A DNA stretch of 64,000 nucleotides from Klebsormidium nitens. Lineage: Eukaryota > Streptophyta > Klebsormidiophyceae > Klebsormidiales > Klebsormidiaceae. Below are positions 32,503-43,162 of this stretch, in pieces. Under the pieces are notes generated by a model that had not been told where the DNA came from, ran no database searches, and saw only the letters and a program-made list of their open reading frames with translations. The stretch is from NCBI GenBank assembly GCA_000708835.1, contig DF237146.1, forward strand, positions 85,127-149,126, written 5' to 3'. Each line of letters begins with the position of its first letter. Position 1 is the first letter of the stretch. Position numbers and translations under genes: made by a program.

Positions 32503-34570
32503 ATGATATTTGCACTTATCGTTGCTTCACTAGTCATGTTTGGTCAGTCTGCCGCTCGAGGATGTATGATCAGGAAACCAAACTTCCTTTCCTTGTCTGC
32601 AGTTCTCATTTGTCCCAATGTTTCCAACGCCCAAGCTCTCCCCGCCAACCAGTCGCTTCCGGAGCCGACCCTGGTGAATGAGTTCCTGCTTAGCAACCAG
32701 TTGAACTGGACCAATCCAGTGCTCGGGAAACCTCCCCGACCGCTCCAAGTGATCAAGTGCCAATCGCTGACAAAACCGGTGTACGACTTCTATCGAATCG
32801 AGGCACCCACGAATACTTGTCAGATCCCGCCTCCTGTTGTGAACGTTCTCCACCCCAAGCACACTCCCAAAGTGCTCCGCATCCTTCTGGGCATAACCAT
32901 CTTCCTCGGCGTTGTCATCGACGGCCTGGTATTTTTCTGGATGGTTTGGGGAGCGTTGCTCTTCGCTTTGTTCGGGGCTCTCACAATCCTATTCTCACAA
33001 TCCTAGCGCTAGTCGGTGGCCTCCTGATTTTCCTGCTGAGTTGGATCTGCTGTTGCTCTTTCCACTTCGATAAGAGCGAAGACTCTCTGGAGGCCCCAGA
33101 CGTAGAGCCACCGAGACTTGCGCCAATCAGGGACAATGACGTCACCAGTGGCAATAAAGCGGTTGATGATTGGGCCCGAATCGAGTCATTGAAGTCCGAG
33201 ATTGGCTGGTCGAACCATAATGACAGTGCAAAAGCAGAGCACACTTTCAGTTGGGAACCGGCCAACGAGTTCAACCCCTTCAGTCTCAGCTACACTAGCG
33301 AGCTGCAAGCAGAGGCTGCCAGCACGCAAGGACACGTGGCAGCTTCTCCGACAGCCGCAACTGACGTCAGACCTCAACCGGTGACTCTTTCCACCGGCCA
33401 GTCCGGGTCGGGATCGAATTCAGACCAGCAAACGCCCCCGGTGGTCTGCTTTAAGACCAAAGAAGGGAAGAAGGCCAGAAAGCGCAACCCACTCTGTCAA
33501 GGACTTCTGATTTTGACCTATGTCGTCACCTTGCCGGTGCTCGTTTACCTTATTATTTCGGTTGCTCGCATGGTGCCGGGAGGGGTCAAGTGCTTCACCA
33601 CGGATACCAGAGTGGAGCGACTGGGGCCGGTGCCTCTACCCGATCCCGCAAAAGGTATGATCTTTCCTGATGGGCACATTGTTTTCTGAAATCAACGCGG
33701 TGAATTCGCAGAGGGTTCTGCTGAGACCTCCTTTTGTTAGCCACGGCCTTGGCCAAGACTTTCGCATACCAGAGTACAAGCGGGAGGTTCTAACTCCTGA
33801 GCTCGTTGTTTGTTGAAAGTAAAGACGCGTCGTCACGTTCTGAATGACGTCTTTCCGTCCTTTTTCGATCTTACCTTGGTTAAAGGAGCACCGTACTGCT
33901 AAAGGTGATTGAAGTGAATAAACCTTCATGTATCTGCTGGACGTCAGAATTTCGATAAATTCATCAGGCGAGTCGAAATCAGCACGAGTTCGCACCTCAG
34001 GTTGCAGCAGCTTCTCCCGCGGCGTCTGAACAAAAGTGGTGGGCTTAAAACCGATCATCTGGTTGAGAAGTATTGAACCCTGCAGATGCATCTCTAGCCC
34101 AGATTTGGACATTGGCAGATTCATTCTCTACTTTAAATACAGTAGGAGCCGTAACTGACATCCTGTGCATGACTCCTTGCCCAGGTTTGAACCAGTACCT
34201 GGCGTCTAGGTCCAACGGGACCAGCCTGACTCTTCAGTCCTGCAAGAACGACCGCTTGCAAATCTACGCTCTCGCTCCGGACGGCTGCGGACGTCTGGCG
34301 GATCCGTACGGCGGCCGCTCACCGGACAACGAGCTGCCGGCCCGTATCCGCGCCATGTGTCCAAAGTTACTGAACGCGTGGAGTGCGAAGGATTTGGTTT
34401 ATGGCGCGCTACCGTGCTTGGCGATGGCGATAGCCAGCTGGTTTCTGGTACTGGACTGCTCGTTACCCCTGTGCGAGTGCGAGGAGTGTAAGAAGAAGCG
34501 GCAGAGGCGGGCGGAAGTTGCGACACAGACGGAGGAAGCTCCGCGTCAGCAACCTGGAGGGGCTGTCTAA
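32503..34570 (+). CDS. Multi-pass membrane protein of unknown function, two exons, frame broken by a 14-bp duplication
   Basis: Exon 1 (32503-33654) starts MIFALIVASLVMFGQSAARG, a probable signal peptide, followed by a ~100-residue lumenal or extracellular segment with Cys and N-glycosylation sites. It then has hydrophobic segments (LRILLGITIFLGVVIDGLVF; GALLFALFGALTIL continuing into ALVGGLLIFLLSWICCC), a hydrophilic Ser/Thr-rich loop of about 150 residues, and LLILTYVVTLPVLVYLIISV. A donor (gtatga) at 33655 joins an acceptor at 34184. Exon 2 (34185-34570) adds a Cys-rich segment, one more membrane span (LPCLAMAIASWFLVL), and a basic cytoplasmic tail (CEECKKKRQRR). At 32979-33005 a 13-bp sequence occurs twice with a 14-bp period, which throws the frame; without one period the whole reading is 508 codons including the stop. 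No family recognised. Confidence 0.6.
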
Positions 34571-35271
34571 CATCCGCGGGCAGTGAGAAGAGGATATTGT
34601 CTGAAGAGGATAAGTGTGCGTAGATCTTGTTTGTGTGTCAAGGCTTGGACGTCGCGGTCGGGGTTCGTTACAGCAGTGACGGCATTAGTCGTCAGAGTAG
34701 TCGTTGCATAGTCCTCTGGAAGTCCTGCCTTGCAGAAGTTGCTGTAGTAGATAAACGGTTTTTCCATTACTCTCTGTCGAGACCTTCTGATTCGACTATT
34801 TCGTTCTCCAGAATTCTACTTTGGAAATGGACACTTGCGGCAGTATGTTTATCCAATAATCATCCCACTAGGCATTCTTTTAAGTCTTGATTGAAAACGC
34901 GCTTATTAATCACGACAAGAAGCTGATTGCTGGAGGATTCCAGGAATGCCGATGGAGGCTGCAGCCATGTTCGACGATTGCAATTTTCAACCAGCATGGG
35001 CGGAATGGTTGAAAGGTAATCCGGCTTACTCAGAGGCATGTCCTTGACGTTTTCCAACCAATTTGAAACGCGGCCAGATTGAAACGTAGGTCAAAAAAAG
35101 CGCGCAAACTAACACGGCCGCACCTTCAGCCGGGATAGCATCTCGAGCGCCCATCATCGTCGAACCCACTAACAACGTCATCAGAACCAAATCACCTTCG
35201 CGAGCGTGGAAATGACAAAAGCATGAGACCCGTCTGCCATTTATACTCGTGGCGTTGCTTCAAGAATCCTC
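34571..35271. other. Intergenic, no gene recognised
   Basis: About 0.7 kb following the membrane-protein stop. No coding region or repeat seen. Confidence 0.35.
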
Positions 35272-35388
35272 AAGACCAAGCAAGCGGTCTGAGGCTCAGG
35301 CCCCATCTTTCTCTGCGGATTCCGTGCCCCTGCAAGCTTTTCTACGTGCAATTCTAGAGAATCCTGTCGTCTGGAAGGAAGCGTGAGA
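35272..35388 (+). pseudogene. F-box relic upstream of copy 8
   Basis: About 115 bp align by eye with the F-box of copy 8: GCTCAGGCCCCATCTTT, CCTGCAAGCTT and GTCTGGAAGGAAGCGTGA correspond to codons for AQDPIS, CKL and VWKEAF. The relic is non-coding now, starts and ends abruptly, and sits just before the GC-rich region. Confidence 0.65.
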
Positions 35389-35389
35389 A

Positions 35390-35690
35390 GGCCTTGCGCC
35401 GCTTGAAAATCCGCACCAACCGCAGAGCCTCGGACCGGCCGGCCGACGGCTGGCCGCGACGTCGTCAACGCGCGGGCACGCTACCGAAAGGACATGACAT
35501 CAAGCGCCGCGCGTGGCCGCGTTCTGGCGCAGCGTGGAAGGGCCGTCGCGAACGCGCAGCCGCGCGCGTCGGCGTCGGCACTGCCTTGAAATGGCGCCGC
35601 CGCGGTTATCCGGTCGCCGGGTAGTAGCGCGCGCTAGACGCGGCCCCCACTTTCCCACCGCGACTGCACTCGCGGCCGCTCGAGCGCCCA
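35390..35690. promoter_or_regulatory. GC-rich region upstream of F-box copy 8
   Basis: CpG-dense 300 bp ending with GCGGCCGCTCGAGCGCCCAC at 35671, a block repeated before copy 10 at 40485. The copy 8 start lies 130 bp further on. Confidence 0.55.
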
Positions 35691-35818
35691 CCAGACTAGA
35701 TCGACCCTACCTAAGTTGGCGACGCGCTAGAGCAAACAGGTTTAAAGCCTGGCCTCGGGCCGCCTGCTAAACAAATCGAAGCGTTGGCTTTTGCCAGGCA
35801 GCTGGGACAGCGCCAAAT

Positions 35819-36745
35819 ATGGAAGATCTTCCCAGCGACTTACTTTTGATCGTCCTTCGCAAGCTAGCGGCTCAGGACCCCATCTCTTTGCTGCGGGCCA
35901 CGTGCGCCTGCAAGCTGATTCTTCGGGTGACTGAGGAGAACCCAATCGTCTGGAAGGAAGCGTTTCTTGGGTCGGCGCCCACTGAACAAAACACGGGCGG
36001 TCTTGATGCTTACGTCACGTGTGCTGAGCTGGATGAGCGGGTGGATCGGCTGGGAGGGTATAAGCAGCTAGCGCTGATCAAAGCAGGTCGTCAGGGATTG
36101 TCCAATTCAAAAGTGGGGTCTGCTCTTCAAGAAAGCATCAGCAGCAAATTAGATGCCGACTTCGAGAGCAACCTTTTCCGGTTTCTGGCTGTCTTTAGAC
36201 AGCGAGGCCATCTTCTTTGGGCTGCCGGTTACACTGAGAAGCCAAAGTCACTCACCGACTATTTAGCCTTTGTTCAGCTACCAGAGAAAGGCGACGGTAA
36301 TTCTGGTGGAGCCTGTAGAATTCAAACTTTGAGTGTTCTCGACCTTGTCCCAGTCTACTTACCTGCTTCATGCAACAAGCTGGCAGCAAATCGGTCAGCA
36401 GGTACACGAAGAGGCATAAACGCGGAAGGAGAGAGTCTGGAAGATTTCAAGAATGGGAAGATTAACGTAGAGGTCTTTATATCGCTAAACAGAGGTTCCG
36501 TCCATCCGAGCAAGGTTTTCTCGCAAAGCTTCAGGCCTTGGCCATGGGATAGCAGAATTCTCATCGACCGCGACGCCTCTACCAAATCTGTGGCAGTAGC
36601 CGAAGCACAGGGGTTCTTCATCTTCGAAGACCCTGACCGACTTCAAAATGACTGGCTGTTCAAGTTTACAGTAATGATTGCGGCGGCTGGGATCCTTGGC
36701 AAGGCGCTACAGCATATGCGGGGGTGGATCTTGGGACATCCGTAA
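35819..36745 (+). CDS. F-box family copy 8, intact
   Basis: 308 residues starting MEDLPSDLLLIVLRKLAAQD, a strong F-box through LLRATCACKLILRVTEENP and VWKEAFLGS (about residues 1-50). Then DAYVTCAELDERVDRLGGYKQLALIKAGRQ at about 64-95, FLAVFRQRGHLLWAAGY, and a C-terminal half with INVEVFISLNRGSVHPSK, PWPWDSRI and FIFEDPD. The last 25 residues (FTVMIAAAGILGKALQHM) are mildly hydrophobic and extend beyond the end of copy 10. No introns. Forms a subfamily with copy 10, sharing the SAPTEQNT segment almost exactly. Predicted SCF substrate receptor; target unknown. Confidence 0.8.
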   Translation: MEDLPSDLLLIVLRKLAAQDPISLLRATCACKLILRVTEENPIVWKEAFLGSAPTEQNTGGLDAYVTCAELDERVDRLGGYKQLALIKAGRQGLSNSKVGSALQESISSKLDADFESNLFRFLAVFRQRGHLLWAAGYTEKPKSLTDYLAFVQLPEKGDGNSGGACRIQTLSVLDLVPVYLPASCNKLAANRSAGTRRGINAEGESLEDFKNGKINVEVFISLNRGSVHPSKVFSQSFRPWPWDSRILIDRDASTKSVAVAEAQGFFIFEDPDRLQNDWLFKFTVMIAAAGILGKALQHMRGWILGHP

Positions 36746-37754
36746 TCTGTTCTTAGCTCCTTGATAAGATAAGATTAGTTTCAAGAAAGGTGCTGTGTTC
36801 ATTTCTGAGCGAGCTCTCATGACAGATTCAATCTGCTCTTTGCTCCGTTGAGCTCAATCGATAGAACTTGGATTCAAGACGTACATGTGATATTCTGATG
36901 ACTGGACTTGTTATCTGATACACGAGAGTTCTTGACGAGTAAAGGAAAAGTGGCACTATTCTCCGGGCATGGATGCGACAGGAAAACAATGGGGATGTTT
37001 GCAGCAGCCTAAGTTAAAATGTGCCCAATAATACTGACCGTTCGTACCCGTCCGCTTTCAGCGGTAACGGGCCGAGACTTGGTTGGTGTCCCAGTGAATC
37101 AAATATTTACATGAGCGCTTTTGCTGCTAATGGAAGTGCATAATTGAGGAGCAGCCGTTTGGTACTGCAGAACACGCTTCTCAACAAACATCAAATGCTC
37201 GATCGCGCATATTCTTCCCTCGTTTTCCCTCTCAGCAGCTCGACTAATTGTTTGTCTAGCTCGCGCAACATCGATCGGTGGGCGACAGCAAGATTTGTGA
37301 CCATCACGAAATTGCACGTTGAACGGATTTCTTTCTGTTTTGCAACATTAGGCGCTTGGCATCTTCCCGGAAAATTGTACTGCGCGTAAAACGAAGAAGT
37401 TCCTTACATCTAGCTCGCCCTTTTGACATTCGCATCCAATCCTGCATGTTTTATGTTTTGTGGGCAGTATCGTACCATTACGCATGCGCAACATGACGAG
37501 TGTGAGATCTTCTGCTATCGACGACCGTGTGACAGGCTACTGAGGGTGACAACAGCAGAACACCGATCCACATTCAACACCTATATTAGTATCTGTACTG
37601 GCACGATACTGTTTGCTTAGCCTCAAGCAAAACACAGTTTGGCACCTTGGAAACAGGTTCGTCGGAGGCAAAGGAATGAGAGCCGAATGACAGCAACTTA
37701 GGCGCTTCGTCTTTGCTCTCAGACGAGTGAGAGTGAGCCTGTCTGGGAACGTGC
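36746..37754. other. Intergenic, no gene recognised
   Basis: About 1 kb between F-box copy 8 and the GC-rich region before copy 9. No supported coding region. Confidence 0.35.
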
Positions 37755-37945
37755 TTCGCGGCCGCGTGCCAGCTGGCGGCGGCCGCCGCGCCACTGGTCC
37801 GGTCAATCACGTCCGACCGTGACGCGGCCGCGCGGACGCGCGCATGCAACTAGTCACACGCGGAAAGCGCCCGCCGCGGCCGCGCCGCGGCCCTACGTGT
37901 TCCGCCCGACGTACTGACTCTCTCCCACCGCGGCCGCGACAATAC
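37755..37945. promoter_or_regulatory. GC-rich GCGGCCGC cluster upstream of F-box copy 9
   Basis: Five GCGGCCGC octamers (about 37758, 37780, 37823, 37877 and 37930) within 190 bp, ending 140 bp before the copy 9 start. This is the densest cluster in the window. Confidence 0.55.
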
Positions 37946-38085
37946 CAGAGCGGCGCTGTTTTTCAGTTGACAAAGATGCACGCCATCAGACTCAGCAGAA
38001 GGGTAGCCGCACTCACGCTTGCGTGGAGACTCTGCTCAGTAAGGTGGGCTTCTTATGATCCGCCACCAGGTCATACATCCAAGGC

Positions 38086-38505
38086 ATGGAGCGCCTTCCA
38101 AGCGACGTGGTCCTGGCAATTTTGTTCAAGCTAGCGGTGCAGGACCCCCTTTCTTTACTGCGGGCGACCCTAGTCAGCAAGTCGATCTTTGAACTGACGA
38201 ATAAGACTCCTGCCATCTGGGGAGAAGCCTTCTTTGCGCCTTATCGTCAAGACATGACAACGATTCCGTTTGTAGATATGGAATATCTGGACGCTGCAAC
38301 TGTTGAGCACGGCGGGTACAAGCCGCTAGTGTTAGCGAAAGCCAGGCAATCGCAATCAGCGGCGAAACAAGGAGGTTTTACAACAAACCAGAAACATTCA
38401 CGTTCTGGTTTTGAACAAATCAGGAAACGCATCTTGCTCCAAGGAAGGTGTACCTTGTTCCCCAAGTCAAAGGTAGTCCATCAGAAGAAAGCTAGACTTT
38501 TGTAG
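38086..38505 (+). pseudogene. F-box family copy 9, C-terminally truncated
   Basis: 139 residues starting MERLPSDVVLAILFKLAVQD. The F-box is complete (LLRATLVSKSIFEL, IWGEAFF), followed by GGYKPLVLAKARQ and GFEQIRKRILLQGR. The related copy 1 continues for about 200 more residues, but here the frame ends at 38505 after a short unrelated tail, and no trace of the C-terminal half follows. The protein could still bind SKP1 without a substrate-binding half, so a short functional product cannot be excluded. It is the paralogue that reveals the extra base in copy 1. Confidence 0.6.
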
Positions 38506-39389
38506 CTGCAGAGTCAGGATAAGAGTTTGTTCAAGGCCAGCAGGTGGGTCCGCATGACAGCACACGCCCTTTCGATCGATCCTACATGCTTCATTCTCAT
38601 ATGTGGATCCTCGCCGTCCGTTCGTCCCTTATGGAAGTGCTACGTTGATCTGCATGTGACAGCGTTCCTCGAAGTAACCAACCTGCTGTCACTTCAGTAG
38701 CGATGTGTTGTTTGGGTCCCCGTATCCGGTTTGAAAAAAGTACAGTCTCGTATCTTGGGGACAAGGGCCGTGTTGCGATTGTAAGCGGAAGTCTAGGAGC
38801 ACGCGCGCAGTTACCCGTTTCGATTACTTTAAGATACGCATCCGTGAATGTGCTGGACGAGGTCTTCAGCATTCCTTTCCTTTCTTCAGTATCTCAGCAC
38901 GGTATCGACTTACGTCGTTCATGCTTAAAACCCTTGAGCGGCCCCAGACTGTTTGTTATCATCAGGTTGAACTTGCACACGAGAGGGTTTGAATTTCACT
39001 TGACTTCAAACGCACTGAAAGTTTGCCAGCAAGCCGCTCTGCCGCGTTTCAGCTCGTTTCCTAATTCACACAGTTCATTACGTTGGAATTCCACGCATGC
39101 AGAATCTACTTTCGTGGGCAGAAACCCAATCTAATAGAGTGACGGGAGTAGCACCCTAAGATAAATCAGCGAGTCATGTATGGAATTCGTCAACAAGGGG
39201 TCAACAAAAACGCGCCTGTGGTACCATCAAATTACAGTTGAATAGAAAGTCACATAAGGCGTTTTGGCATCTTGAAAGGCGGGAGAAGAAAGGAAAGCGA
39301 GGCTGAGTTCCTTTTCATGCTTATGGGTCAGTATAATAAGACGTCTTTGGAAGGTTGGCGATGCCAGACGTTGAGAAAGGAGGTGCCCG
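38506..39389. other. Intergenic, no gene recognised
   Basis: About 0.9 kb. A 143-codon plus-strand frame (38703-39134) exists, but its composition and lack of splice or family support make it unconvincing. Confidence 0.3.
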
Positions 39390-39485
39390 AACGGCGCGCG
39401 GCCGCGTTCCTGGGGCGGCAGCTGGCGCCGCGCGCGAGCCCCAGATGCAGGATCGCAAGCGTGCGCGCAACCAGGCGCGAGCGTC
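39390..39485. promoter_or_regulatory. Isolated GC-rich island
   Basis: A CpG-rich stretch with one GCGGCCGC (39397) resembling the F-box promoters, but followed by no F-box start for more than 1 kb. It may be an orphan promoter left by loss of a copy. Confidence 0.3.
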
Positions 39486-39961
39486 CCCGCAACTAAGACG
39501 TACTACTCAGCTATACATAAACCCGCGTAGCATGTTCCAGTGGGCATTGCGAGATACCCATGATCAATCCGATTATAATTTCCAGCTACATATTCAACCA
39601 TTATGCGCTGCTCCGTCACAACTGGATGCATGTCTGTCGCGTGTTGGATTTGCACTTTCAAGCTCGACAACCTATAGGTACATGATTGGCACTGTTTGAA
39701 TCAAAGCGGTTCTATAGCTTGAGGCTTTGCGTCGCCCGTTCTTTATTCCGAGCGCTACTGTTTCGAGTGACCAGTTACCTGCCAACGCTTACGTTTAAGT
39801 GGCGCAAAGCGGATACAGCAACCGTCATGAGTTTGTTTCTCGGTCTTTCCCAACGAGCCGTCAGAATCTGTGGCAGCCCGGCCGCTTTGCAGAACCTCAG
39901 TGAGAAGCTTCGTAAGAAGCTTCGACCTGGGCCATGTTCATGCCACCGCGGGGGCGGCCGG

Positions 39962-40075
39962 ACGACCAAGTGGCTTTTACAATAACACAAAGTAGCTTTT
40001 TCACACCGACCACAAGTGGCTTTTCTACACGGACCACAAGCGGATATTCACACCGACCACAATCAGGGACCTGAA
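39962..40075 (+). repeat. Degenerate ~24-bp tandem repeat
   Basis: Four to five imperfect copies of a unit like CGACCACAAGTGGCTTTT followed by CACAC. Periodicity is visible at 39968, 39993, 40015 and 40039. Confidence 0.6.
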
Positions 40076-40275
40076 GCCGGGCTGCAAGTCGCCTCCACTT
40101 CCGAGCGGCTTTTGCAACTTTAGCTAGCTAGGATTAAGAGCTGGGTCTGCGAACTCGTTCTCTAACTCGGCACTTGCGTAGTTAAGTGTTGATGATTGAA
40201 ACTTCCTCGAAGCGGCAAGTCGGTGACCGACGATTAGGCTTGGGCTTTGCAGACCTCCGAAAGCCTTAAACTTGT

Positions 40276-40400
40276 ATCTTGCTTCGCAAGCTGAGCGGCC
40301 GAGGACCCAAGTCGGAATCCTTGTTTCAGGCTTCGGCACCTGCAAGCTCTTCATTTTGAACGGCAGTTATTTTTCATCCCCAGGCACATGCAGGAACGGC
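40276..40400 (+). pseudogene. F-box relic upstream of copy 10
   Basis: CTTCGCAAGCTGAGCGGC and GAGGACCC correspond to the LRKLAAQDP codons of copies 8 and 10, and GGCACCTGCAAGCTCTTC to the TCACKL codons, with decay between. As with copy 8, the relic sits directly before the GC-rich region of an intact gene. Confidence 0.5.
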
Positions 40401-40419
40401 GTGTGTCTAAGAAAGCGCG

Positions 40420-40500
40420 CTGGACGCGGCCGCGTTTTCGGCCGTGGTCGTGACGCGGCCGCGTTTTCGGCCGTGGTCGTACCGCGGCCGCTCGAGCGCC
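40420..40500. promoter_or_regulatory. GC-rich region upstream of F-box copy 10 with a 29-bp tandem duplication
   Basis: A perfect 29-bp direct repeat (40423-40451 and 40452-40480), each containing GCGGCCGCG and TTTTCGGCCGTGG, followed by a third GCGGCCGC in the TCGAGCGCCCACCA block shared with copy 8. Confidence 0.65.
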
Positions 40501-40657
40501 CACCAAACTTATTCATCTTCAATATTGCAAGACGTCATGTGAACAAACCGCACTGCCAAGCGAGACCTTATAGCGGGTGCCACATGTGGCGACGATGCTT
40601 CAAGCACGGTGCTTCAAGTAGACAAGTTGTCTACCTTGAACGTCAGCGGGGCCGGGC

Positions 40658-41470
40658 ATGGAGAATCTTCCGAACGACGTACTTTTGATCGTCGTTCGCA
40701 AGCTAGCGGCTCAGGACCCCGTCTCCTTGCTGAGAGCCACTTGCTCCTGCAAGCATTTACTTCGGGTAACGGAGGGGAACCGCGTCGTGTGGAAAGAGGC
40801 GTTTCTTGGGTCGGCGCCCACTGAACAAAACACGGAGGTTCGCGATGCTTACGTCACTTGTGCTGAGCTGGATGTGGAGGTGGATAGCCTGGGAGGGTAC
40901 AAGCAGCTGGCGCTGATCAGAGCAGGACGTCAGCGAAACTCCATATCAGATTCGTGGTTCCTTTTTAACCAATTCAGTCCCGGAAATAGCAGAGCTTCTA
41001 TTGTTGATGCGAGCATCGTGGCCCGGTGTCTTCTTCTGTTCAGACAGCAGGGAAACATGTTCTGGACTGCCCATGCTGCTGGAACAAAATTGTTTCAAGA
41101 CTACGCAGCGTTTGGTCTACCGAACACTGGCGACCGGGCGTATGGCATCAGAACTGTGAATCCTCTCGACCTTCTCCCAGCCTACGTGTTTGCTCCATGC
41201 GACAAGGCAGAAAATGCGGGAAGAAGAAGCTCGGTCCAGATCAACGATGGGAGGATGCATGTGGAGGCTTACCTGTCCTTGAACAAAGATCCTATCCACC
41301 CAGCAAGGTTTTGCTCACGAATAATTGAACCTTGGCCGTGGGAGTGCGACGTTGTTGTGAAGAGCAACGACATTGCTGAAGACGTTCTCGTAGGCGAAGT
41401 TACGGGCTGCCTCGTCTATCAGGACCCCGACCCCCATGATCCAAACGACTGGTTTTATAAGGGTGCATAA
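40658..41470 (+). CDS. F-box family copy 10, intact
   Basis: 270 residues starting MENLPNDVLLIVVRKLAAQD. F-box through LLRATCSCKHLLRVTEGN and VWKEAFLGSAPTEQNT; then DAYVTCAELDVEVDSLGGYKQLALIRAGRQ, CLLLFRQQGNMFWTA, and a C-terminal half with MHVEAYLSLNKDPIHPARF, PWPWECDV and LVYQDPDPHDPNDW. It aligns with copy 8 along its whole length but lacks that copy's hydrophobic tail and has a different middle segment. No introns. Predicted SCF substrate receptor; target unknown. Confidence 0.8.
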   Translation: MENLPNDVLLIVVRKLAAQDPVSLLRATCSCKHLLRVTEGNRVVWKEAFLGSAPTEQNTEVRDAYVTCAELDVEVDSLGGYKQLALIRAGRQRNSISDSWFLFNQFSPGNSRASIVDASIVARCLLLFRQQGNMFWTAHAAGTKLFQDYAAFGLPNTGDRAYGIRTVNPLDLLPAYVFAPCDKAENAGRRSSVQINDGRMHVEAYLSLNKDPIHPARFCSRIIEPWPWECDVVVKSNDIAEDVLVGEVTGCLVYQDPDPHDPNDWFYKGA

Positions 41471-42966
41471 GATGGCAATCATAATCTGAGCGGTTGAAGT
41501 CTTGGCAAGGCCCTTCGGCCAATGTGGGGTGGCCCCTCAAGACTCCTCGTGCTCAAATTTCTCGCTAACTTTAGCTCATCGAATACTCCTCCAGACACCA
41601 TTGAAGTTCTTGTCCTAGGAGTGCGGCAACAGGCTGTGTAAAAAATGCAATTCAAGTCGGGGTACTTTTTGGGGGCTAAGACGCAGACGGATCTAACCAA
41701 AGGCGGCTCTCCCTGTCATATTTTTGTATCTTGAATCTAGTGGAAGTTTTCAGTGCTAGATTACACTTCAAGGTCTTGAAACGCAAAGAAGGATCTCGAT
41801 TGCATCTGCTTCGCTTGGCCTTTTTGTCAGGTTGCGCCTGTCAATGTATTGAACCGGGAGCCATGGTGTGTCTGGTGACCTTGCAAAATAAACTTTGTGG
41901 GCATGTGTAATTTGTGAGCACGTCAATGGTCTGCGCTTGGTATTCCACCTCCGCAAGAACTGCTTCTCTGTCAGCAATTCACGCTCCCTGCCACCGACTG
42001 GTGCTATTCTGGCATGTTCACTGTGCATCACGCTAGAACGAAGCTAGCGGATGTTATATAATCCGCTGAAGATGAGCAAGCCTCCGTTCAGAGATGCCCT
42101 TATGAATTGACTAGACACAGGATGGGCAGTGATTTGAATCTCTCTCTTTTGCCGACCTGGGTGTAATACTGCATCAACGTATGGACGAAATACTTGCTCC
42201 AATATGCCCGATGATTTTTTGAGACCAGATATGAACCCTCAGTTCTCATGACTTCCAAACAGCCATTAATGCACCGCAGACAAACCAATTGTTGAGCGGT
42301 CGGGTCACAAGCAATCATCCAAGCGAGCTTGATTGACATCCCCGTCCATCATTTAGCAGCAACGGTAGATCAGTGAAAAACGAACGGTTGAAATTACTTT
42401 TTCTGTCTTTTTGCTGCAAATTGTTCTGGACGTGGAGAAGCAGCTGTTGGGGCTACTGCGAGACCCGCGTTTCCTTAATGAGAAAAAGGGCTTCAGGGAT
42501 CACATCCCGTATTTTCTCAATTTCTAAACGATCACAATACGACTGAACCAGGATCCCTGTAATTAGCGGCGGCAGTCCGTATTGAAGAACAAGTACGAAG
42601 TGGCTGAGATCTTGCCAGCGGCTCGAACCGCTACGCGTAAAACGTTCTCATATGCTCGCGTTCCTGGGAATCTTAAACAGTTTTATCGACTTGCGCATGT
42701 TTCATGACGTGGGCGGTAATCCAAGATGGAACGAAGTGACGGAAGTTCGACTTTTCTTGTCACCGTCCCTGCATGTATGTTGCCAGTCTAGGCTACGAGC
42801 AGATGATCACAATCACACAGTAGTGCCGTGCCGACAGAACGGTGCGCTTAGCCAGCTGGAGGCCGCCTGAAGCGAGACATACGGGGCGAAGTTTGAAACC
42901 TTCAAGAGAGGAACTTGGAAAGAACGAACGAGAGCGGACTGAGAGCGAGTCCGGTTCCCTTTGACG
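41471..42966. other. Intergenic, no gene recognised
   Basis: About 1.5 kb between copy 10 and the 5' end of the retrotransposon. No coding region, RNA gene or repeat that I can support. Confidence 0.35.
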
Positions 42967-43162
42967 TAAGGAATGCGGGCCGTCCGTCCGATCTGTGGAC
43001 GGCCATCAGATGCTCGAGAAGTCTTAAGGCACCAGACTGCCGGGCAAAGCCCTAAACCCTGTGCGAATCGCGCGCGACCGCGGCGGCCAAACCCTCCCCT
43101 CAGGGTTTGGCCTCTTCGAATTCGAAACTTGCTGAGTACTAGGCGGCAGCCTCAGCAAGATT

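Noticed and set aside
38703-39134. 143-codon plus-strand frame
   Set aside because: No homology, no splice or promoter support, and located between F-box loci where random frames of this size occur on both strands.
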